From: Clostridium prolinivorans
Lineage (GTDB): Bacteria > Bacillota > Clostridia > Clostridiales > Clostridiaceae
Direction: 5' to 3'
Assembly (NCBI RefSeq): GCF_004011155.1
Contig: NZ_RJWG01000007.1
Coordinates: forward strand, 53,746-117,745
Length of the DNA stretch: 64,000 bases
The position numbers and the translations under genes are program-made. The notes under the pieces were generated by a model. That model made no database searches. It was not told the origin of the DNA and worked only from the letters and a program-made list of their open reading frames with translations. Of the stretch, positions 1 through 9,004 are shown one piece after another; position 1 is the first letter of the stretch, and every line of letters starts with the position of its first letter.

Positions 1-732
1 TATAACGAAAATTACACATATATAGAAATAGGTGATGGAGATGAACTTTGGGAAAATAGTAAGATTGATTCTATTATAAATGAGCATAGTCATGTATTTT
101 GGCTTTTATCTAATTTCTATAGAAAAGGAAGACTTTATTTTATTTTTGGAAATCATGATATGGTAAAGAAAAATAAAAAATTTGTAAAAAAAAATTTATA
201 TAAACATTTTAGTGAGAGAGAAAATACTTATATTCCTTTATTTGACAATATAAAGGTGCATGAAGGTTTGGTATTAAAGCATAAAGATACGGGGAATAAA
301 ATTCTTTTAATCCATGGCCATCAAGTAGACCGTTTTAATAGTGATTTTTGGCTTTTGTCTAGATTTTTAGTAAGATTTTTATGGAAACCACTTAATCTTT
401 TAGGTGTAAATGATCCAACTCGTGCAGCAAAAAATTATACAAAGAAAAAAGATATGGCTAAAAAACTCACTGAATGGGTAATAAAAGAAAAGCATATGAT
501 TATTGCTGGGCATAATCATAAGCCATTTTTCCCTCAAATAGGAGAACCTCCGTATTTTAATGATGGAAGCTGTGTACATCCAAGATGTATAACAGCAATT
601 GAAATTACAGATGGGGATATAGCACTTGTAAAATGGAGTGTTAAAACTAAAAATGATGGAACATTATTTGTTGGGAAAGATATTTTAGAAGGACCAAGAA
701 AATTGCAGGATTATTATATGAAAAATATGTAA
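1..732 (+). CDS. Calcineurin-like metallophosphoesterase, 5' end outside the window
   Basis: The reading frame is open from base 1, so the true start lies upstream and only the last 243 residues are visible. Counted from base 1, the metallophosphoesterase blocks are all present: GDGDE (residues 11-15), GNHD (50-53), a HGH block near position 312 and GHNH near position 509. Together these form a two-metal phosphoesterase site. The HGHQVDRF and GHNHKPFF blocks resemble the UDP-2,3-diacylglucosamine pyrophosphatase-like branch, but lipid A is not expected in this organism, so the substrate is unknown. No signal peptide can be judged. A bidirectional terminator follows 45 nt downstream. Family confident, function general only. 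Confidence 0.85.
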   Translation, partial: YNENYTYIEIGDGDELWENSKIDSIINEHSHVFWLLSNFYRKGRLYFIFGNHDMVKKNKKFVKKNLYKHFSERENTYIPLFDNIKVHEGLVLKHKDTGNKILLIHGHQVDRFNSDFWLLSRFLVRFLWKPLNLLGVNDPTRAAKNYTKKKDMAKKLTEWVIKEKHMIIAGHNHKPFFPQIGEPPYFNDGSCVHPRCITAIEITDGDIALVKWSVKTKNDGTLFVGKDILEGPRKLQDYYMKNM

Positions 733-776
733 AATAATGTTAAAACTAATATAATGATTGTAAAACTAAAAAAATT

Positions 777-812
777 GCAGTTGGAAAGGGGGAAAACCAA
801 CTGCGATTTTTT
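777..812 (+). terminator. Rho-independent terminator, probably bidirectional
   Basis: Perfect 8-bp stem GCAGTTGG/CCAACTGC (777-784 with 797-804) followed by a T run at 807-812. An A run precedes it on the plus strand, so it can also end minus-strand transcripts from the Nudix gene. Confidence 0.8.
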
Positions 813-959
813 ATTTATATTTAAGGGGATTTAAATTAGGGGATTTAACTTCCTCTGTAATTACATATTAATCTAAAAATATGAAAATTTTGTGTCAATA
901 TTGAATATTGTTTGTGAATTATATATAAATATCAAAATTGAAAGATTAAGGGTATAATT

Positions 960-1568
960 CTAGTAAAATAAATCTTCACCTAAAGATGCAAATACTTGAA
1001 GTGTCATCCATGCTTTTATGTCCATATTTATATTTTGCTTTAAAAGCTCTTTAGCTTTTTCTTGAGATACTAAAATAGTTTCTATATCTTCATCATCCTC
1101 TAAATATTTATTTGAAATCTCTCCTTCGCAAGTACAGTAAACCATAGCCACAGATTCATCTGTCATACCAACGGAGACATAAACTCTATTTTTGCTTTTT
1201 TCATTATTTATTTTAATAAGATTTAAGCCGGTTTCTTCTTTTAATTCTCTTTTAACGGCCTGTTCAATAGTTTCATTTCCATCTAAAAGTCCTGCAGGTA
1301 TTTCATACACATAATCATTTAAAGGTACTCTAAATTGCTTTATTAAAACAAGGCTTTTGCTCTCTTTATGAAGTGCAGCAATTATAACAGCATCAATATT
1401 TTGTTCCCTGCCTTTAAAGAATTTTTCTTTTAAAGTATTAAAATCTTTTCTAGATGCAATAGTCCAATGCTTTTTAATACCTTTTTTATTTATATATTCA
1501 GCATCATAAAGGCTTAAATATTTTGTTTGTGCAAGTACAGTTAAATTTTTTATTCTGTTATTATCCAT
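960..1568 (-). CDS. Nudix hydrolase, ADP-ribose pyrophosphatase-like
   Basis: A 202-residue protein with one complete Nudix box at residues 93-115, matching GX5EX7REUXEEXGU (G93, E99, R107-E108, E111-E112, G114). Length and the surrounding EIPAG sequence fit the ADP-ribose/nucleoside-diphosphate-sugar pyrophosphatase branch, which hydrolyses ADP-ribose to AMP and ribose-5-phosphate in the cytoplasm. The ATG start has an AGGAGAT ribosome binding site 8 nt upstream. The gene stands alone, pointing away from the 46-aa gene on its right. Exact substrate is inferred from the family only. Confidence 0.85.
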   Translation of the reverse strand: MDNNRIKNLTVLAQTKYLSLYDAEYINKKGIKKHWTIASRKDFNTLKEKFFKGREQNIDAVIIAALHKESKSLVLIKQFRVPLNDYVYEIPAGLLDGNETIEQAVKRELKEETGLNLIKINNEKSKNRVYVSVGMTDESVAMVYCTCEGEISNKYLEDDEDIETILVSQEKAKELLKQNINMDIKAWMTLQVFASLGEDLFY

Positions 1569-1749
1569 ATAATATCATCTCCTAAATTTTTTAGTAAATT
1601 TTTCAGGTAAATATATTCTTTGAAGTTAAATTTAAACAAATTAATTATATAAAAGTAAAAGAATTTAAACAAGTTTTTTATAAAATATAAATATTAAAGA
1701 ATATTTATATTTTTACTGGAAATTCTATTTTTAGAAAGGAGAATGTGAC

Positions 1750-1890
1750 ATGAAAAATAAACCTAAATTTACAAATAAACAAAAAACTGCAATGGGAATT
1801 AAAATGAATGATAATGGAGAAATAGCACATTATAATGATAAGGTAGAAATAAGCAGGAAAAATGATAATGTAAAACCCAATGAGTTTTAA
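1750..1890 (+). CDS. Small basic hypothetical protein (46 aa)
   Basis: A 46-codon frame with a strong ribosome binding site (GAAAGGAG, 8 nt before the ATG). It is rich in Lys and Asn, has no Cys, no membrane segment and no recognisable motif. Good initiation signals and an uninterrupted frame suggest a real small protein; function unknown. It sits between the divergent Nudix gene and the aro operon promoter. Confidence 0.5.
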   Translation: MKNKPKFTNKQKTAMGIKMNDNGEIAHYNDKVEISRKNDNVKPNEF

Positions 1891-1991
1891 AAATATTGAG
1901 TTTTAAGAAAAATTAAGGTTCAAAAAAATACAATTCTATAAATAAATTTACAGTTATTAAAAATATTTTATGAATTTTTTTAAAAAAGTAC

Positions 1992-2020
1992 TTGCAAATA
2001 ATAAAAAAAAATTGCATAAT
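1992..2020 (+). promoter_or_regulatory. Promoter of the aro operon
   Basis: TTGCAA at 1992-1997 and CATAAT at 2015-2020 are separated by exactly 17 nt, a good sigma-A promoter. It places the start near 2027 and creates a leader of about 310 nt before aroF, containing the attenuator. Confidence 0.65.
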
Positions 2021-2069
2021 ATATATAAATAATTCTGAAAATAAATACAACTAATTGGAGGCAAACGAT

Positions 2070-2225
2070 ATGGAAAACTCAATTAGAAAAAATTTTGTAA
2101 GACAATTTTACTTTAGCTTTTATCTTTACTGGGGCTTTTACTTTAGCGCTGGTTATTTGTCTTACAAAAAAATAAAGAAGTTTCCTTTTCTAATGAGTTT
2201 AGGAAAGTATGCTGTTTGCATATAA
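2070..2225 (+). CDS. Aromatic-rich leader peptide of the aro operon (51 aa)
   Basis: A 51-codon frame (ATG 2070, TAA 2223-2225) preceded by TTGGAGGC, 6 nt before the ATG. It holds 8 Phe, 7 Tyr and 1 Trp. Residues 13-32 alone contain 12 aromatic residues out of 20, with Trp at residue 21. It lies between the promoter and a terminator hairpin, directly upstream of the genes that make Phe and Tyr. This is the hallmark of a ribosome-mediated attenuator: stalling at Phe/Tyr/Trp codons when charged tRNA is scarce. The peptide itself probably has no other function. No T-box consensus is present in this leader. That the frame is translated is inferred. Confidence 0.8.
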   Translation: MENSIRKNFVRQFYFSFYLYWGFYFSAGYLSYKKIKKFPFLMSLGKYAVCI

Positions 2226-2298
2226 TAGATTTATATAATTTGCCTTTAATGTATATAAGCCTATAAGTAAGGAAGACTCATTGGAGTCTTCTTTTTTT
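2192..2298 (+). promoter_or_regulatory. Aro attenuator: antiterminator arm and intrinsic terminator
   Basis: The terminator is GAAGACTC/GAGTCTTC (2272-2279 with 2284-2291), loop of 4, then seven T (2292-2298). Bases 2192-2200 (AATGAGTTT) can pair with 2274-2282 (9 pairs, one G-U), which includes most of the terminator's 5' arm, so the two structures exclude each other. The antiterminator arm lies in codons 41-44 of the leader peptide. A ribosome stalled at codons 13-32 leaves it free, whereas a ribosome running to the stop codon covers it and allows termination. The logic is inferred from base pairing. Confidence 0.75.
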
Positions 2299-2336
2299 AT
2301 TATATTTTATTATAAATAATTGAAGGAGGAAAAGTT

Positions 2337-3350
2337 ATGATTATTATTATGAAACCAAATACAGAAAAAGAGGCAATTGAAAAATTAAAATTAAAAGTAG
2401 AAAGTTTGGGGGTTAAGGTTAACATGTCTGAAGGTGAAAATTGTTGTGTATTAGGATTAATAGGTGATACAAGGAAAATTGATCCAAATCAATTTTTAAC
2501 AGATGAAAATGTAGATAAAGTTTTGCGTGTTCAAGAACCTTTTAAATTAGCTAATAGAAAATTTCATCCTCAAGATAGTGTAATTAAAGTAGGGGAAAAT
2601 AGCATAGGTGGTGATAAAATAGCGGTAATGGCAGGTCCTTGTTCTGTTGAAAGTGAAGAACAAATTATAAGCATTGCAAAGCAGGTAAAGGAATCTGGAG
2701 CAACATTTTTAAGAGGCGGTGCTTTCAAACCAAGAACATCACCATATAGTTTCCAAGGATTAAAGGAAGACGGTCTTGAACTTTTAAAATTAGCTAAACA
2801 AGAAACTGGATTGCCTATTGTAACAGAAGTTATGGCTGTAAATCAAATTGAAAAAGTTATGGAATCTGCAGATATACTTCAAATAGGTGCAAGAAATATG
2901 CAAAACTATGATTTGTTAAAAGAAGTTGGCAAAACAGATAAACCTATTCTTTTAAAAAGAGGTTTTTCCGCTACTATTGAAGAATTTATTATGTCTGCTG
3001 AATATATAATGGCTGAAGGAAATCAAAATGTTATATTTTGTGAAAGAGGTATTAGAACATTTGAAACTTACACAAGAAATACTTTAGATTTAAGTGCTAT
3101 ACCTGCACTTAAAAAACTAACTCATTTGCCAGTTATTGTAGACCCAAGTCATGCTACAGGATTATGGTGGATGGTAGAGCCTCTTGCAAAAGCAGCTATA
3201 GCAGTTGGAGCAGATGGTTTAATAATAGAAGTTCATAATGATCCTGCAAATGCAAAATGTGATGGTGAGCAATCTATTAAACCTGAAAGATTTGATACGC
3301 TTATGAAATCTTTAAAAGAAATAGCCAAGATAAATGGCAGAACTTTATAA
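2337..3350 (+). CDS. aroF: 3-deoxy-7-phosphoheptulonate synthase (DAHP synthase, type I-beta)
   Basis: First step of the shikimate pathway: phosphoenolpyruvate plus erythrose-4-phosphate gives DAHP. The 337-residue protein has an N-terminal ferredoxin-like domain (about residues 1-70, as in Thermotoga-type enzymes, where it mediates Tyr/Phe feedback) and a TIM-barrel carrying MAGPCSVE (98-105), [11 protein letters not shown] (131-141), [16 protein letters not shown] and DPSHATG. The start has a GGAGGAAAAG ribosome binding site. It is the first structural gene behind the attenuator and heads a tightly packed operon. Feedback control is inferred from domain layout. Confidence 0.95.
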   Translation: MIIIMKPNTEKEAIEKLKLKVESLGVKVNMSEGENCCVLGLIGDTRKIDPNQFLTDENVDKVLRVQEPFKLANRKFHPQDSVIKVGENSIGGDKIAVMAGPCSVESEEQIISIAKQVKESGATFLRGGAFKPRTSPYSFQGLKEDGLELLKLAKQETGLPIVTEVMAVNQIEKVMESADILQIGARNMQNYDLLKEVGKTDKPILLKRGFSATIEEFIMSAEYIMAEGNQNVIFCERGIRTFETYTRNTLDLSAIPALKKLTHLPVIVDPSHATGLWWMVEPLAKAAIAVGADGLIIEVHNDPANAKCDGEQSIKPERFDTLMKSLKEIAKINGRTL

Positions 3351-3367
3351 TCAATGGGGTGGTAATA

Positions 3368-4222
3368 TTGGAGGATTTAGACTTTAATATCACTATAGTT
3401 GGACTGGGACTTATGGGTGGTTCTTATGCAATGGCTTTAAAAGAGTTAAATCCCAAAAATTTATGGGCAGTTGATATAAATGAAGATACTTTAAAAACTG
3501 CTGAAGAAATGGGAATAATAAATAAAGGATATACAAAACCAGAGGTACCCTTAAAAGATTCAGATATAGTTATTATTGCATTGTACCCTAAGTCAGCTTT
3601 AAGATTTGTAAAAGATTATATTAACAGTTTTAAATCTGGGGCTATTATTACTGATATAGGTGGTATTAAAGAAGAAATAGTTAATGAAATTAATTCTTTC
3701 CTTCCTGATGATTTAGAGTTTATTGGTGGGCATCCTATGGCAGGAAAAGAAAAACAAGGATTAAAATATGCTTCAAAAGATATATTTACTGGAGCAAGTT
3801 ATATATTTACTCCAGTAGAAAGAAACAAAGAAAAGAATATTCAACTTTTAGAAAATATTGCAAGAAAAATTGGATGCAAAAATACTGTTAGAGTTAATCC
3901 AAAGCAGCATGATGAGATTATTGCCCTTACAAGTCATCTTCCTCATGTTATAGCAGTAAGTTTAATAAATAGTAGTGATATATTAAATTTAGAAACTTCT
4001 TTATTTGTTGGAGGAAGTTTTAAAGATGGCACAAGAGTAGCTGAAATAAATTCTTCTCTATGGGTAGAATTATTAATTTCAAATAAAAAGAATATACTAA
4101 ATACATTAGATATTTTTGAAAACAACATTAAAATGATAAAAAATGCCATAATGGAAAATAATTGTGATTTTATTAAATCTGAATTTGAAAAAGCTAGCTT
4201 AAAAAGAAAGGAGCTTGGTTAG
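3368..4222 (+). CDS. tyrA: Prephenate dehydrogenase
   Basis: NAD-dependent oxidative decarboxylation of prephenate to 4-hydroxyphenylpyruvate, the tyrosine branch. Visible motifs are the Rossmann GLGLMGGS near the N-terminus, HPMAGKE in the middle and LTSHLPH after it. No ACT domain is present, so regulation probably lies elsewhere (leader and AroF). I chose TTG 3368 as start because GGGGTGG lies just upstream; a GTG at 3359 is in frame but overlaps that ribosome binding site and has none of its own. It starts 17 nt after aroF ends; aroB follows 4 nt after its stop. Confidence 0.92.
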   Translation: MEDLDFNITIVGLGLMGGSYAMALKELNPKNLWAVDINEDTLKTAEEMGIINKGYTKPEVPLKDSDIVIIALYPKSALRFVKDYINSFKSGAIITDIGGIKEEIVNEINSFLPDDLEFIGGHPMAGKEKQGLKYASKDIFTGASYIFTPVERNKEKNIQLLENIARKIGCKNTVRVNPKQHDEIIALTSHLPHVIAVSLINSSDILNLETSLFVGGSFKDGTRVAEINSSLWVELLISNKKNILNTLDIFENNIKMIKNAIMENNCDFIKSEFEKASLKRKELG

Positions 4223-4226
4223 TATA

Positions 4227-5294
4227 ATGCGCACAGTTACAGTAAATCTTCCTAATAAGACTTATTCTATATATATAGATAAAGGAATTATTAATAATAT
4301 TGGTAAGGAAATAAAAAAAATATATAATAATAAAAAAATTGCCATAATAACTGATTCAAATATTGAAAAGTTATATGGCGAAAAAATTGAAAATAGTTTA
4401 ATAAGAGAAAATTTTATAACCCAGAAAATTATAATAGAACCTGGCGAAAAAAGCAAATGTTTTGAAGTACTTGAAAGAGTTTGTGATGAGCTTTTAGAAT
4501 TTGGATTAACTAGAGGGGATTTAATCATTACTTTTGGGGGCGGTGTAGTTGGAGACTTAGGAGGATTTGCTGCATCTATATTATTTAGAGGTATTCCATT
4601 TATACAAATTCCAACTTCTTTACTTGCTCAAATTGATAGCAGTATAGGAGGAAAAGTTGCTGTCAATACAAAACATGGGAAAAATCTTATAGGAAGTTTT
4701 TATCAGCCTATAGCTGTTTATATAGATTCAGATTTATTAAAGACTTTAGAAGATAGAGTTTTGTATGATGGTATGGCAGAGGCTATAAAATATGGAGCTA
4801 TAAAAGATGAAGAACTTTTTTATAATTTATTAAAATATAAATCAAAAGAAGAATTGCTCGAAAATATAGATGAAGTTATATATACTTGCTGCAGCATAAA
4901 AAAAGATGTTGTTGAAAAAGATGAAAAAGATACAGGTGAAAGAATGCTACTTAATTTTGGGCATACTATAGGTCATGGGATTGAAAAATATTTTAAATAT
5001 GAAAAATTTACTCATGGAGAAGCAGTAGCTATGGGTATGATTGCAATTACTCAAAGCAGCGAAGAACTTGGAATTACAGAAAAAGGTACTTCAGATTTAT
5101 TAAAAAAAATTATAGCTAAGTATAACCTTCCATATAAACTTCCACCTATGGATAAGAAGGATATAATAAATGCCATAAGTTTAGATAAAAAAAATACAGG
5201 CAAAAATATAAATATTATTCTTCTAAAAAAAATAGGACAAAGTTTTATAAAAAAAATAAAACCTGAAGATATAGAAAAATATATTAAATTTTAA
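4227..5294 (+). CDS. aroB: 3-dehydroquinate synthase
   Basis: Converts DAHP to 3-dehydroquinate, using NAD and a divalent metal. The 355-residue product shows GGGVVGDLGGFAAS, PTSLLAQIDSSIGGK, FGHTIGHGIE and HGEAVAMGM, covering the NAD and metal-binding histidines. ATG 4227 lies 4 nt after the tyrA stop with AAGGAG 14 nt upstream, suggesting translational coupling. An in-frame TTG at 4215 is too close to that ribosome binding site. Confidence 0.95.
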   Translation: MRTVTVNLPNKTYSIYIDKGIINNIGKEIKKIYNNKKIAIITDSNIEKLYGEKIENSLIRENFITQKIIIEPGEKSKCFEVLERVCDELLEFGLTRGDLIITFGGGVVGDLGGFAASILFRGIPFIQIPTSLLAQIDSSIGGKVAVNTKHGKNLIGSFYQPIAVYIDSDLLKTLEDRVLYDGMAEAIKYGAIKDEELFYNLLKYKSKEELLENIDEVIYTCCSIKKDVVEKDEKDTGERMLLNFGHTIGHGIEKYFKYEKFTHGEAVAMGMIAITQSSEELGITEKGTSDLLKKIIAKYNLPYKLPPMDKKDIINAISLDKKNTGKNINIILLKKIGQSFIKKIKPEDIEKYIKF

Positions 5295-5308
5295 AGGGGA
5301 GTTTAGTT

Positions 5309-6568
5309 TTGAATTGTGTTCGTATTATACCATCAAAGCTTAAAGGTTCTATTAAAATTCCACCATCAAAAAGTCTTTGTCATAGAGCTATTATAGCTGC
5401 TGGTCTTGCTCAAGGTATAAGTAATATAGAAAATGTAATATTTTCTGATGATATTACTGCAACTTGCAACGGAATGAAGGCACTAGGAGTTAAAATAGAA
5501 AATAAATGTAACAATTTAATAATAAATGGAGCTAATCCTTTACGACTAATAAATAGAGAAATTGACTGCATTGAATCAGGATCAACTTTGAGATTTCTTA
5601 TACCTATTGCTCTTTTAACTGGGGATGAAGTTACTTTTAATGGACGGGGGAGGTTAAAAAACCGTCCTCTCAATCCTTTCTATAAAATATTTAAAAAACA
5701 AAATATTAGTTATAGCAATGAAAATGGGTTACCTTTAACATTACAAGGTAAACTTAATTTTGGAGAATATGAAATAGAAGGGAATATAAGTTCCCAATTT
5801 ATTACTGGACTTTTATTTTCTCTTCCTTTATTAGAGGGAGATTCTAAAATTTTTATTACAACAGAGTTAGAATCTAAAGGATATGTAGATTTAACATTAG
5901 ATATTTTAAAAAAGTTTTCTATAAATGTTGAAAATCATTCTTATAAAGAGTTTTATATTCCAGGTAATCAAGTATATAAAGCCAATAATTATAAAGTTGA
6001 AGGGGATTTTTCTCAAGCAGCATTCTATCTTGTGGCAGGAGTATTTGGAGAAGAAATAGAATGTATTGATTTAGATATTAATTCACTTCAAGGAGATAAA
6101 GTTATAATAGATATTATAAAAGAAATGGGAGGCAATATATCTTTAGAAGAAGATAAAATTATTGCAAAAGCTTCACATACAAAAGGAACTGTAATTGATG
6201 CATCACAATGCCCTGATATTGTACCTATATTAGCAGTATTAGGAGCATTGAGCGAAGGTACTACTAAAATTATAAATGCAGGAAGACTTAGAATAAAAGA
6301 GTCTGACCGATTAAAAGCAATTAGTACTGAATTAAATAAATTAGGTGCAGATATAAAGGAAGAGAGAGAAGGATTGTTAATTCATGGTAAAAAGAGACTT
6401 AAAGGAGGAACAGTAGACAGCTGGAATGATCATCGTATAGCAATGGCTCTTTCTATTGCTTCTATAAAATGTGATGAACCTGTAATTATTACAAACAGTG
6501 ACTCTGTAAAAAAATCTTATCCTGAATTTTTTAAAGATTTCTCAATGTTAGGTGGGAAAATATCCTAA
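5309..6568 (+). CDS. aroA: 3-phosphoshikimate 1-carboxyvinyltransferase (EPSP synthase)
   Basis: Joins shikimate-3-phosphate and phosphoenolpyruvate to EPSP. Landmarks in the 419-residue protein are IPPSKSLCHRA at the N-terminus, SGSTLRF, GRGRLKNRP, RIKESDRL and WNDHRIAMALSIA. The start is TTG with GGGGAG 8 nt upstream. Fifth pathway enzyme, in line with the operon order. Genes for 3-dehydroquinase, shikimate dehydrogenase and shikimate kinase are not in this window. Confidence 0.95.
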   Translation: MNCVRIIPSKLKGSIKIPPSKSLCHRAIIAAGLAQGISNIENVIFSDDITATCNGMKALGVKIENKCNNLIINGANPLRLINREIDCIESGSTLRFLIPIALLTGDEVTFNGRGRLKNRPLNPFYKIFKKQNISYSNENGLPLTLQGKLNFGEYEIEGNISSQFITGLLFSLPLLEGDSKIFITTELESKGYVDLTLDILKKFSINVENHSYKEFYIPGNQVYKANNYKVEGDFSQAAFYLVAGVFGEEIECIDLDINSLQGDKVIIDIIKEMGGNISLEEDKIIAKASHTKGTVIDASQCPDIVPILAVLGALSEGTTKIINAGRLRIKESDRLKAISTELNKLGADIKEEREGLLIHGKKRLKGGTVDSWNDHRIAMALSIASIKCDEPVIITNSDSVKKSYPEFFKDFSMLGGKIS

Positions 6569-6655
6569 AAATACTTTATAAGCAGATTAGAAAGGGAAAA
6601 ATAACAGGTTAAGTTTTCTATAGATTTAACAAATAAATTTAAGGAGGAATAGTAG

Positions 6656-7735
6656 ATGAGTGGAGTATGGGGACGGAAAGTTAAATTTTCAATTTTTGGT
6701 GAATCCCACGGAAAAGGAATAGGAATTACAATCGATGGACTTCCTTCAGGATTTAAGCTTGATTTATCACAAATTGAGTTTGAAATGAAAAGGAGAGCTC
6801 CTGGAAGGAACACTTTTTCAACTCAAAGAAATGAAAAAGATAGTTTTGAAATAATAAGCGGATATTTTAATGAATTTACTACAGGTACTCCTCTTTGTGC
6901 TGTGATATGGAATAATGATCAACACTCTAAAGATTATGATAAATTGAAAAATGTTTTCCGTCCAGGGCATGCAGATTATACTGGCTATGTTAAATATAAA
7001 GGTTTTAACGACTATAGAGGAGGAGGACATTTTTCTGGAAGATTAACTGCAGCTTTAGTGTTTGCTGGAGCCGTTGCAAAACAAATTTTAGAAAAAGATA
7101 ATATAATTATTGGAAGTCATTTATATCAAATAGGTAACATATATGATGACCCTTTTGATAAGGTAAATATATCACCTGAAGTTTTAAAAGAACTTAGAAA
7201 TAATGATTTCCCTGTTCTTAATATACAAAAAGGTGAAGATATGAAAAATTTAATAATAGAAGCAAAAAAAGATTTAGATTCAGTAGGAGGAGTTATAGAG
7301 GCTGCAGCAATAAACTTACCTGCAGGGCTAGGTTCGCCTTTCTTTGATTCTGTAGAAAGCACTTTAGCTCATCTTTTATTTTCTATTCCTGCAGTTAAAG
7401 GAGTAGAATTTGGTGAAGGTTTTAATATTTCAAAGTTAAAAGGGTCTAAAGCAAATGATGAACTTTATATAGAAGAAGGGAAAGTAAAAACACGTACAAA
7501 TAATAATGGTGGTATATTAGGTGGAATTACTAATGGAATGCCTTTAATTTTTAGAGCTGCCTTTAAACCTACTTCTTCTATATCAAAAAAACAAAAAACA
7601 ATAGATATATCTAAGATGGAAAATACAGAATTAGAGGTTAAAGGACGACATGATCCTTGCATTGTACAAAGAGCGGTACCTGTTGTAGAAGCAGTAACAG
7701 CCATGGCTGTTTTAGATTTATTATATTGTCAATAA
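6656..7735 (+). CDS. aroC: Chorismate synthase
   Basis: Eliminates phosphate from EPSP to give chorismate, using reduced FMN. The 359-residue protein has the family signatures GESHGKGIG near the start, RPGHADYTGYVKY, GGGHFSGRLTA and GRHDPCIVQRAVPVVEA. The ATG has AAGGAGGAATAGTAG upstream. An 87-nt spacer separates it from aroA; no terminator is seen there, so it is most likely in the same transcript. Confidence 0.96.
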   Translation: MSGVWGRKVKFSIFGESHGKGIGITIDGLPSGFKLDLSQIEFEMKRRAPGRNTFSTQRNEKDSFEIISGYFNEFTTGTPLCAVIWNNDQHSKDYDKLKNVFRPGHADYTGYVKYKGFNDYRGGGHFSGRLTAALVFAGAVAKQILEKDNIIIGSHLYQIGNIYDDPFDKVNISPEVLKELRNNDFPVLNIQKGEDMKNLIIEAKKDLDSVGGVIEAAAINLPAGLGSPFFDSVESTLAHLLFSIPAVKGVEFGEGFNISKLKGSKANDELYIEEGKVKTRTNNNGGILGGITNGMPLIFRAAFKPTSSISKKQKTIDISKMENTELEVKGRHDPCIVQRAVPVVEAVTAMAVLDLLYCQ

Positions 7736-7756
7736 AATTTTAGGTGGTGATGGGAA

Positions 7757-8866
7757 ATGGATGATTTATTAAAAATTAGAGAAGAAATTGATAAGATAGA
7801 TAGTGAACTTGTAAAATTATTTGAACAGCGTATGAAATATGTATTAGAAGTTGCTGAATATAAGAAGAAAAATAATTTAGAAGTATTTCATAAATCCAGA
7901 GAAGAAGAAGTTATTAAAAATGGTATTAAACATTTAAATGATAAAAGATTTTCAGATTCAGTTGAAAAATTTTTAAATTCCATTATGAAAATAAGTAGAG
8001 AGATGCAAAACGAAATTATATTATCTTATGAAAAAAATAATATAATAGTTGGATTTCAAGGTGTTTCGGGATCTTTTAGCGAGCAGGCTCTTTTAGAGTA
8101 TTTTGGATATGATGTTTCAACAAAACCCGTAGAACAATTTGAGGATATATTTATAGAGCTTAAAAATAATAAAATTGATTATGGAGTTCTTCCTATAGAA
8201 AATTCTTCAACAGGAGCTATAGCTGAAGTATATGATTTATTAAACAAATATGATTGTTATATTACAGGAGAAATTTGTTTAAAAGTAGATCAAAATTTAT
8301 TAGGAATAAAAGGAGCTTCTATAGAAGATATTGAGGAAGTATATTCCCATCCCCAAGCTTTTAGTCAATCTACTGAGTTTCTAAAAAATTACCCTAGCTG
8401 GAAACTTATCCCATATAAAAACACTGCTAAAAGTGCTGAATATGTAAAAAATCAAAATAATAAAAAATTAGCAGCAATAGGAAGTAAAAAAGCAGCAGAA
8501 CTTTATGGATTAGATGTACTCAAAAGTAATATAAATTTTAATAGTACTAATAGCACTAGATTTGTAATAATATCTAGAGAATTAAAAGAAGATATTCATA
8601 ATAATAAAGTAAGTGTTGTATTTTCCACTTCTCATAAAGTAGGATGTCTTTATAATGTTTTAAAATGTTTCTCTGAAAATTACTTAAATTTACTTAAAAT
8701 TGAATCAAGACCATTACCTAATAAACCATGGGAATATCTTTTTTATGTAGATTTTGAAGGAAACCTTAAGGATGAAACTGTACAATTAGCTATTGAAGCT
8801 GTAAAAAACAATAGCAGATATTTTAAAATTTTAGGGAATTATAAAAAACATGATGATAATTTTTAA
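7757..8866 (+). CDS. pheA: Bifunctional chorismate mutase / prephenate dehydratase
   Basis: A three-part 369-residue protein. Residues 1-85 are an AroQ-type chorismate mutase (IREEIDKIDSELVKL start). The middle is prephenate dehydratase with GVSGSFSEQALLEYFG and STRFVII. The C-terminal ACT domain carries the ESRP motif that binds phenylalanine in the family. It supplies phenylpyruvate for Phe and prephenate for TyrA. Ribosome binding site GGTGGTGATG, 21 nt after aroC. Feedback inhibition by Phe is expected from the ACT domain. Confidence 0.95.
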   Translation: MDDLLKIREEIDKIDSELVKLFEQRMKYVLEVAEYKKKNNLEVFHKSREEEVIKNGIKHLNDKRFSDSVEKFLNSIMKISREMQNEIILSYEKNNIIVGFQGVSGSFSEQALLEYFGYDVSTKPVEQFEDIFIELKNNKIDYGVLPIENSSTGAIAEVYDLLNKYDCYITGEICLKVDQNLLGIKGASIEDIEEVYSHPQAFSQSTEFLKNYPSWKLIPYKNTAKSAEYVKNQNNKKLAAIGSKKAAELYGLDVLKSNINFNSTNSTRFVIISRELKEDIHNNKVSVVFSTSHKVGCLYNVLKCFSENYLNLLKIESRPLPNKPWEYLFYVDFEGNLKDETVQLAIEAVKNNSRYFKILGNYKKHDDNF

Positions 8867-9004
8867 AAATTAAAATATTAATATATTCATTTTTGCAACA
8901 TTAATCAATGTAAAAATTTTTGAAGATTTAATATAATTTATTTCTAAAAGAGAAGATATACTATGGCAAAATTTAAAAAATAATTGATTAAGGGGGCAGT
9001 TACT

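Noticed and set aside
1891..2336. T-box riboswitch before the aro operon
   Set aside because: No T-box consensus (GGGTGGNACCGCG-like) and no specifier-loop stem; the leader peptide explains the terminator better.
6565..7704. Several minus-strand open frames inside aroC
   Set aside because: Antisense shadows of a highly conserved gene.
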